From: Lysobacter sp.
Lineage (GTDB): Bacteria > Pseudomonadota > Gammaproteobacteria > Xanthomonadales > Xanthomonadaceae
Length of the DNA stretch: 9,911 bases
Direction: 5' to 3'
NCBI GenBank assembly: GCA_030151365.1
Contig: JASLDW010000131.1
Coordinates: 1-9,911 of the forward strand
The notes below the pieces were generated by a model. That model did not search any database. It saw only the letters and a list, made by a program, of their open reading frames with translations, and was not told where the DNA came from. Positions 7,301 through 9,911 of this stretch are shown here, in pieces (within the stretch, counting starts at the first letter, position 1; every line of letters begins with the position of its first letter). A program made the position numbers and the translations under genes.

Positions 7301-8786
7301 TGGTCCCCGAGTAGACCCGAATCCCACTCAGACGGGATTTGATCGCAGGATCCCAATCGTAATTGGTGATGAGTTGCTGGTCAGCTTCGCCATTGGGGCC
7401 AATGCCTTCGATCGTTTGGATCAGCCTCTTATCGTTATCGTATGAATAGAATGTTTTGACACCCAAGCCGTCTACTGTGTGCTCGACATCGCCATTCGAG
7501 TTATAGAACGTCTCCACTATCCCGGAAGAACAAGTTCCCGTTTCAGGGCGCGTGACTCCAAGCACCTTGCGGGTACCATTGACTTCGGCAATGTCGTAAT
7601 GAGTGGTTTGTCCAATAGCATTGGTTACATCGGTAGAAGTGGCTGTATATGCGAAGTTGCTGCGCTCAACACCGGCTTCCAATCCCGACCATGCCGCCTT
7701 GCCATCAGCCTGATAGGCATAGCGTGAATAGCGGGTGCCATTAATTGCAATTCCCGTCAAACCACCCGGTTGCGCTGAGTTTTCGTAGAAATATGTTCTG
7801 GTTCCTGTATTGCCCGGATAAACCACACTAGTCAGATAGCCGCTGGCGTTATAGCCATAGCCGTACGCAACCCCACCGGGAAGCGTAATGGACGTGACAT
7901 GATTACCGCTCCAGGTAAAAGAGAGCTGGCGTCCGGAGGTGTGGGTGACCGTCTGTAACTTGTTGCTGGTGTTATAGGCATATACCCAGCCAATATGACG
8001 CTCGTTCAGGACGGTGACCGGGCGGCCGTAATCATCATAGGATTCGATGCTGCCGTCTGTGTCGACAAAAATCCATCCGCCTGAAACCTTGCTGATGGTT
8101 CCACCTGCACCATTCACCCAGTGCCCCGAGCCATCGGGACTATACGGCGTGGCATACCCGCCTTCTCGCAGCTGGTAGATTTTCCCCGACGTGGATCGAT
8201 CAAAACCACAACTGGGCAGAGCAGAGAGACTAAGCGGACAGTACGTGCTATTCAACTCAAAACTCAAGCCTCGCTCGAAGTTCGATGCCCATTTGACACC
8301 AAACATCCCATCGCGCTGAAGCTGTTTGTCGTAACTGCGCATGTGGTACAGGGGATAGCCTTGTACCGAAAAGCTGAAATCGAGCTCGGGAAGGATTTTG
8401 TTGCCGCTTGCTATTTCGACGGGGTGATCGGTCGTAGGGTCATCACAAGGTGATTTTTTAGCTTGGCCTCGAACATCTTGCGCAACCTTGGTGTCGGTCG
8501 AAGGTGTTGCACCAGTCATGCCATGCGCTACACCGCCACCGGAGCTGCCGCCAATGACGTCCCGTGGGCGATTACCAAGCAGATCGTTCTGTGCGTTATA
8601 CAAGTCCCGATTATCGGGCTCGTAATGGCACTCCAACGTAAACGTGAGGTAGCAATTCCCGTCTGGCTGGGGAGTACACGATTGTCTGAGACCGTCACAG
8701 ACCTTGATCATGGCATTTGCGGGTCTGACCGCCGTCATGAGCAAAGCAGCAAAAAGAAAATGACCAAAGATGCGAATGACTTGCAT
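4356..8786 (-). CDS. Secreted RHS/YD-repeat polymorphic toxin
   Basis: This 1476-aa protein has a Sec-type signal peptide (residues 1-25, basic start, hydrophobic core, AxA-like RPANA cleavage site). A short region with four cysteines (about 30, 37, 45, 53) and a Ser/Gly-rich linker follow. A DUF6531-like segment (from about residue 114, with DHPVEIASGNK and MRSYDKQ), many YD repeats, and the RHS-associated core then come in order. The core contains HGDHLGRPE (about 1222), FRYYDSRLGKYTQPDPIGL (about 1283-1300) and DPLGL (about 1320-1324). The last 152 residues are a distinct tip. RHS repeats build a hollow beta cocoon that holds the toxin, and DPxGL marks its usual release site. No PAAR or other type VI element is seen. 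The ATG at 8786 has an AGGGG 8 nt upstream (8795-8799); a GTG at 8795 would add three residues. The candidate immunity gene follows after 3 nt. Confidence 0.93.
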   Translation of the reverse strand: MQVIRIFGHFLFAALLMTAVRPANAMIKVCDGLRQSCTPQPDGNCYLTFTLECHYEPDNRDLYNAQNDLLGNRPRDVIGGSSGGGVAHGMTGATPSTDTKVAQDVRGQAKKSPCDDPTTDHPVEIASGNKILPELDFSFSVQGYPLYHMRSYDKQLQRDGMFGVKWASNFERGLSFELNSTYCPLSLSALPSCGFDRSTSGKIYQLREGGYATPYSPDGSGHWVNGAGGTISKVSGGWIFVDTDGSIESYDDYGRPVTVLNERHIGWVYAYNTSNKLQTVTHTSGRQLSFTWSGNHVTSITLPGGVAYGYGYNASGYLTSVVYPGNTGTRTYFYENSAQPGGLTGIAINGTRYSRYAYQADGKAAWSGLEAGVERSNFAYTATSTDVTNAIGQTTHYDIAEVNGTRKVLGVTRPETGTCSSGIVETFYNSNGDVEHTVDGLGVKTFYSYDNDKRLIQTIEGIGPNGEADQQLITNYDWDPAIKSRLSGIRVYSGTNADYIRQTTYTYYADGDARARLLASASVINRSSIGLANQVLTTTYDYTIQNSGLIATMTIDGPISGNGDAVTYTYDSAGNLSSIANSLGHTDSYSSYNFYGQPGHTVTANGAVTDYTYNARGQVLTEAHTINGVVSTTTTGYDDRGRLSYVGTPDGEYLEYGYDQYDRTISISRRHSINTNNPAIYDEYQIESRGFTYNLLSQVLTDTISSIYGGYQYDDPSNQGPASGFENVTPQLNRTYEYDAGGFLSKRKGDHGQVLTYTYNANGDVATMTDALNHTTTYGYDRFRRQNYVKDAAGGQTLTVYKPQGTLDHVTDPRGLTTGYAFDGLGQLWAQTSPDTGNTTFTYNSAGQKTGMTRNDGSGLAYSYDGLGRLTWYGASSSVGRTFTYDSCQNGKGRLCAAQHRDGNTVNSRDFGYSVDGLITVAHDWTPTTDDWTGYSYDGMGRLAGINYPSGVAIGYGYSNGHLTTMTKTIGGATSTIATMDGFMAFGPPTSISYGNNTRRYVGFDTDGHISGIQSLGPNGWGNAIQGLTYGYDAADRMTSITNGIDSSLNQTYGYDALSRLTSVQATNANQALTYDASNNLTRHQWLTVDQSHTVDASSNRVTYDAISYGYDGRGNRQTQNWGGSTATYTYDGFNQLAQVSRDVASTYMSVVVGNVNHPAGTTTYTTNALDQRVAKSGAMGSSRFIYGGQNQLLAEYTNGVWTSYLWNDSELMGLVRNGVTYYVHGDHLGRPEIVTNGSGSVVWRAKNYPQDRLVVQDNIGGLNIGFPGQYYDAETGLWYNGFRYYDSRLGKYTQPDPIGLASGINGYAYVEGNPISSIDPLGLDDFSAILYGAGVIDRMPERRGRLPDYVKVSFSMYVFNVSFARARNGQVYGAIGIARPYPHPVSAGASVTVGWLNTPCKPSATKLNRFMTGPGLATTAAYVDVGGGVTYSPGEGSATEVGFGEGVSIAPSNLSGGLSGDYGFTIGKPGMGWTW
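4359..4814 (-). other. Variable C-terminal toxin domain of the RHS protein
   Basis: These 152 residues follow the DPLGL core end and are the expected toxin tip. The sequence is rich in Gly, Ser, Val and aromatic residues, and suggests alternating beta strands (FSMYVFNVSFARARNG, VYGAIGIARPYPHP, GASVTVGWLN, GGGVTYSPGEGSA) ending in GKPGMGWTW. It contains a single Cys (in TPCKPS) and no clustered His/Asp/Glu typical of HNH or other metal nucleases. The pattern recalls the domain called polymorphic toxin type 22 in RHS proteins, but this is from memory and unsure. Activity cannot be stated. Confidence 0.6.
5370..8040 (-). repeat. YD (RHS) peptide-repeat region
   Basis: Degenerate YD repeats fill the middle of the RHS protein, for example YDDYGRP, YDDRGRL, YDRFRRQ, YDGLGRL, YDGMGRL, YDALSRL, YDAADRM and YDGFNQL. 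In known RHS/YD proteins each unit adds a beta-hairpin to a spiral shell. The repeats are visible at protein level and are diverged at DNA level, so this is not a DNA tandem repeat. Confidence 0.8.
8712..8786 (-). other. Sec signal peptide of the RHS protein
   Basis: Residues 1-25 have a short basic start (Arg5), a hydrophobic core (FGHFLFAALLMTAV) and end in RPANA before MIKV, a good signal peptidase I site. It implies export of the whole RHS protein to the periplasm, with the four nearby cysteines then able to form disulfides. Confidence 0.75.
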
Positions 8787-8864
8787 TTCCCCCACCCCTA
8801 AACGAGTCTGTTATTTGGCACTCATGGGGATTCCCCGCTCATGCCTCCCCTAGCTACTCGGCAA

Positions 8865-8893
8865 TTCTTACTCGACGATCAAGCGATGTGCAA
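8865..8893 (-). promoter_or_regulatory. Weak candidate promoter of the RHS gene
   Basis: On the minus strand TTGCAC (8893-8888) and TAAGAA (8870-8865) are spaced by 17 bp. Transcription would start near 8858, giving a leader of about 70 nt. Between it and the start codon lies GGGGATTCCCC (8826-8836), a palindrome flanked by two CTCATG direct repeats (8821-8826, 8838-8843). The promoter match is modest. Confidence 0.3.
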
Positions 8894-9024
8894 GCTGTCA
8901 CAAATCTCAGGCCAAAAGAGGGCCGAATCAGACTCCTTTTTCGGCACCCGCGGGGTCCGCTAACGGATGCCGCCGCATAACGCAGATGACTTCGCTCACA
9001 CACTGCAGCCCGGCCAGCCAAGTT

Positions 9025-9228
9025 TCATAACCTTTGACAGCGGTTCTGAATATTGATTGACATTGAATGTAACGTATGCGACACGAGCGCTTCGATTGAC
9101 TGCTCAGAAGCGCCAAGTTCAAGTAAAAATCCGAAATAAAAGCATTGGAGCCGGGCATAAAGCCACCGTAATTCGGCCGTCATCCGCTGATGGCTGCTTC
9201 GGGTCGCATGCCGACTAAGAGCAGACAT
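9025..9228 (-). CDS. Possible small protein, 67 aa, unknown
   Basis: The ATG at 9228 is preceded by AGGATG about 6 nt upstream, a fair Shine-Dalgarno, which favours it over earlier in-frame Met codons. The protein starts with a basic segment (SALSRHATRSSHQR) and continues with an amphipathic, aromatic-rich stretch (ELRWLYARLQCFYFGFLLEL), then a soluble-looking tail ending in NIQNRCQRL. It has no recognised family. It lies between the edge gene (109 nt downstream of its stop) and the RHS gene, all on the same strand. A second frame is open over part of the same stretch (8928-9158), but its composition looks less protein-like. It may be a real short gene or a decayed one. Confidence 0.35.
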   Translation of the reverse strand: MSALSRHATRSSHQRMTAELRWLYARLQCFYFGFLLELGASEQSIEALVSHTLHSMSINIQNRCQRL

Positions 9229-9337
9229 GCAATTCATCCTACTATTGGCCGATTGCGGTATCGAATGACTCCCGTTCTGCGCCACTGATCTCTTGGACGA
9301 GTCAGTTACGTCAGCATGCGATGGAATTAGTAATGGA

Positions 9338-9911
9338 CTATTGTTTCTCGGCGTACTCGACAGCCAATCGGACCAATTGATCGCCATCGATGGCGAAGCG
9401 TTCAGCGTTCTCAGGAAACTGTTCCATCATCCACATTAGAGACCAGACTGACATCAGGCGTTTGCGAAGAATTTCTAACGCCATCGGAGGTAATTTCTCC
9501 GAACCCGCCTTAAAACGCGCTGTCGATTCGATCGAAAAATTCTCGCGTATCCTCCTAACGAGAATAGCTGAACCTTCAATTAGACTTTCCGCCAATAATA
9601 CGACCATCGAAGTGGTTCGCAAAACGGCATCGTCAGGATAATGGCATTCGCGATCCGCAGCTTCGACTGCCAATCCGAGTTCCGATTTATCAAGTAATAA
9701 ACTGCGATAGAGCTCCTGAAACGAATGCTTTAGTGATAGCTGCGATATTGTGTCGGGATAACCGACGACAGCAACGAATGGCATCGGCTTTCCACCAGGC
9801 GCTCCTAATAACAGCCCCTCCCCATAACAAGCAGCCCCAACGACTAAGAGATTGAACCTCGAAGCAATATTGAGGGGACGAAGGATATCCCCGAGCCGCT
9901 CCCACGACAGC
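9338..9911 (-). CDS. 5'-truncated gene, possible caspase/CHAT-like cysteine protease
   Basis: The reading frame stays open to the right edge (first full codon at 9910), so the gene starts outside the window; the Met at 9784 is internal. The visible 190 residues begin with LSWERLGDILRPLNIASRFN, then LLVVGAACYGEG, in which a hydrophobic strand leads into AACxG. This strand-Cys-Gly arrangement is typical of the catalytic Cys of caspase/CHAT-fold peptidases, whose His (in an HG motif) would lie upstream, outside the window. The next segment, PFVAVVGYPDTISQLSLKHSFQELYRSLL, is compatible with the following strand and helix. The C-terminal about 100 residues are helical and unrecognised. No membrane segment is seen. 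The gene is real by frame length and composition; the protease call is tentative because the His cannot be seen. Confidence 0.7.
   Translation of the reverse strand, partial: LSWERLGDILRPLNIASRFNLLVVGAACYGEGLLLGAPGGKPMPFVAVVGYPDTISQLSLKHSFQELYRSLLLDKSELGLAVEAADRECHYPDDAVLRTTSMVVLLAESLIEGSAILVRRIRENFSIESTARFKAGSEKLPPMALEILRKRLMSVWSLMWMMEQFPENAERFAIDGDQLVRLAVEYAEKQ

Noticed and set aside
5370..8040. Possible CRISPR or DNA tandem repeat
   Set aside because: The repetition is that of diverged YD peptide units within one coding frame, without constant DNA repeats and spacers.
4635..8453. Many plus-strand frames opposite the RHS gene
   Set aside because: They mirror the repetitive RHS coding sequence and show no domain or initiation signals.
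8941..8985. attC-like or terminator-like motifs (CGGCA/TGCCG stem, GCTAAC and GCATAAC)
   Set aside because: The two AAC core-like motifs are in the same orientation, so they do not form an attC pair, and the T-run lies on the wrong side of the stem for a terminator.
8928..9158. Alternative 76-aa minus-strand frame
   Set aside because: It overlaps the 67-aa candidate in another frame, has no good Shine-Dalgarno and less protein-like composition.
9690..9905. 71-aa minus-strand frame at the right edge
   Set aside because: It overlaps the truncated protease-like gene, whose frame is open to the edge and has the convincing protein sequence.

Overview
The window looks like an accessory region of a proteobacterial chromosome. 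A Xanthomonadales-type gammaproteobacterium is my best guess, from protein style and moderately high GC with AT-richer islands; no rRNA, tRNA or housekeeping gene fixes the taxon. It holds no recognisable complete insertion sequence, CRISPR array or RNA gene.

Left part (1-3568) is a compact putative nuclease module. A small XRE/Cro-type regulator (74-319, +) is followed, on the opposite strand, by two tightly coupled unrecognised genes: a 133-aa protein (994-1395) and a 168-aa protein with two CxxC pairs (483-989), separated by 4 nt. Divergent from them lies a three-gene plus-strand operon with gaps of 31 and 28 nt: a small HNH endonuclease (1578-1961), a VRR-NUC (PD-(D/E)xK) nuclease (1993-2706) and a second HNH-like zinc protein (2735-3568). 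The intergenic region 1396-1577 carries a good -35 with an acceptable -10, direct repeats and hairpins, one of which covers the start codon of the 133-aa gene. Three nuclease folds in one operon beside a controller-like regulator suggest a defence or mobile-element module, but this is inference.

The stretch 3569-3908 has no convincing gene. It contains two perfect hairpins (3588-3615 and 3726-3745) and becomes AT-rich towards 3900.

Right part (3909-9911) is read entirely on the minus strand. A 5'-truncated gene enters from the right edge (9338-9911); its visible N-terminal part has an AACxG-type cysteine motif like those of caspase/CHAT-fold proteases. A possible 67-aa ORF follows (9025-9228). 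Then comes a 1476-aa RHS/YD-repeat protein (4356-8786) with a Sec-type signal peptide, an N-terminal DUF6531-like region, many YD repeats, a classical RHS core ending in DPLGL, and a variable 152-aa C-terminal domain. Three nucleotides after its stop starts a 147-aa single-pass membrane protein (3909-4352), the natural candidate for the immunity protein. Together these read as a secreted polymorphic toxin with its cognate immunity gene.
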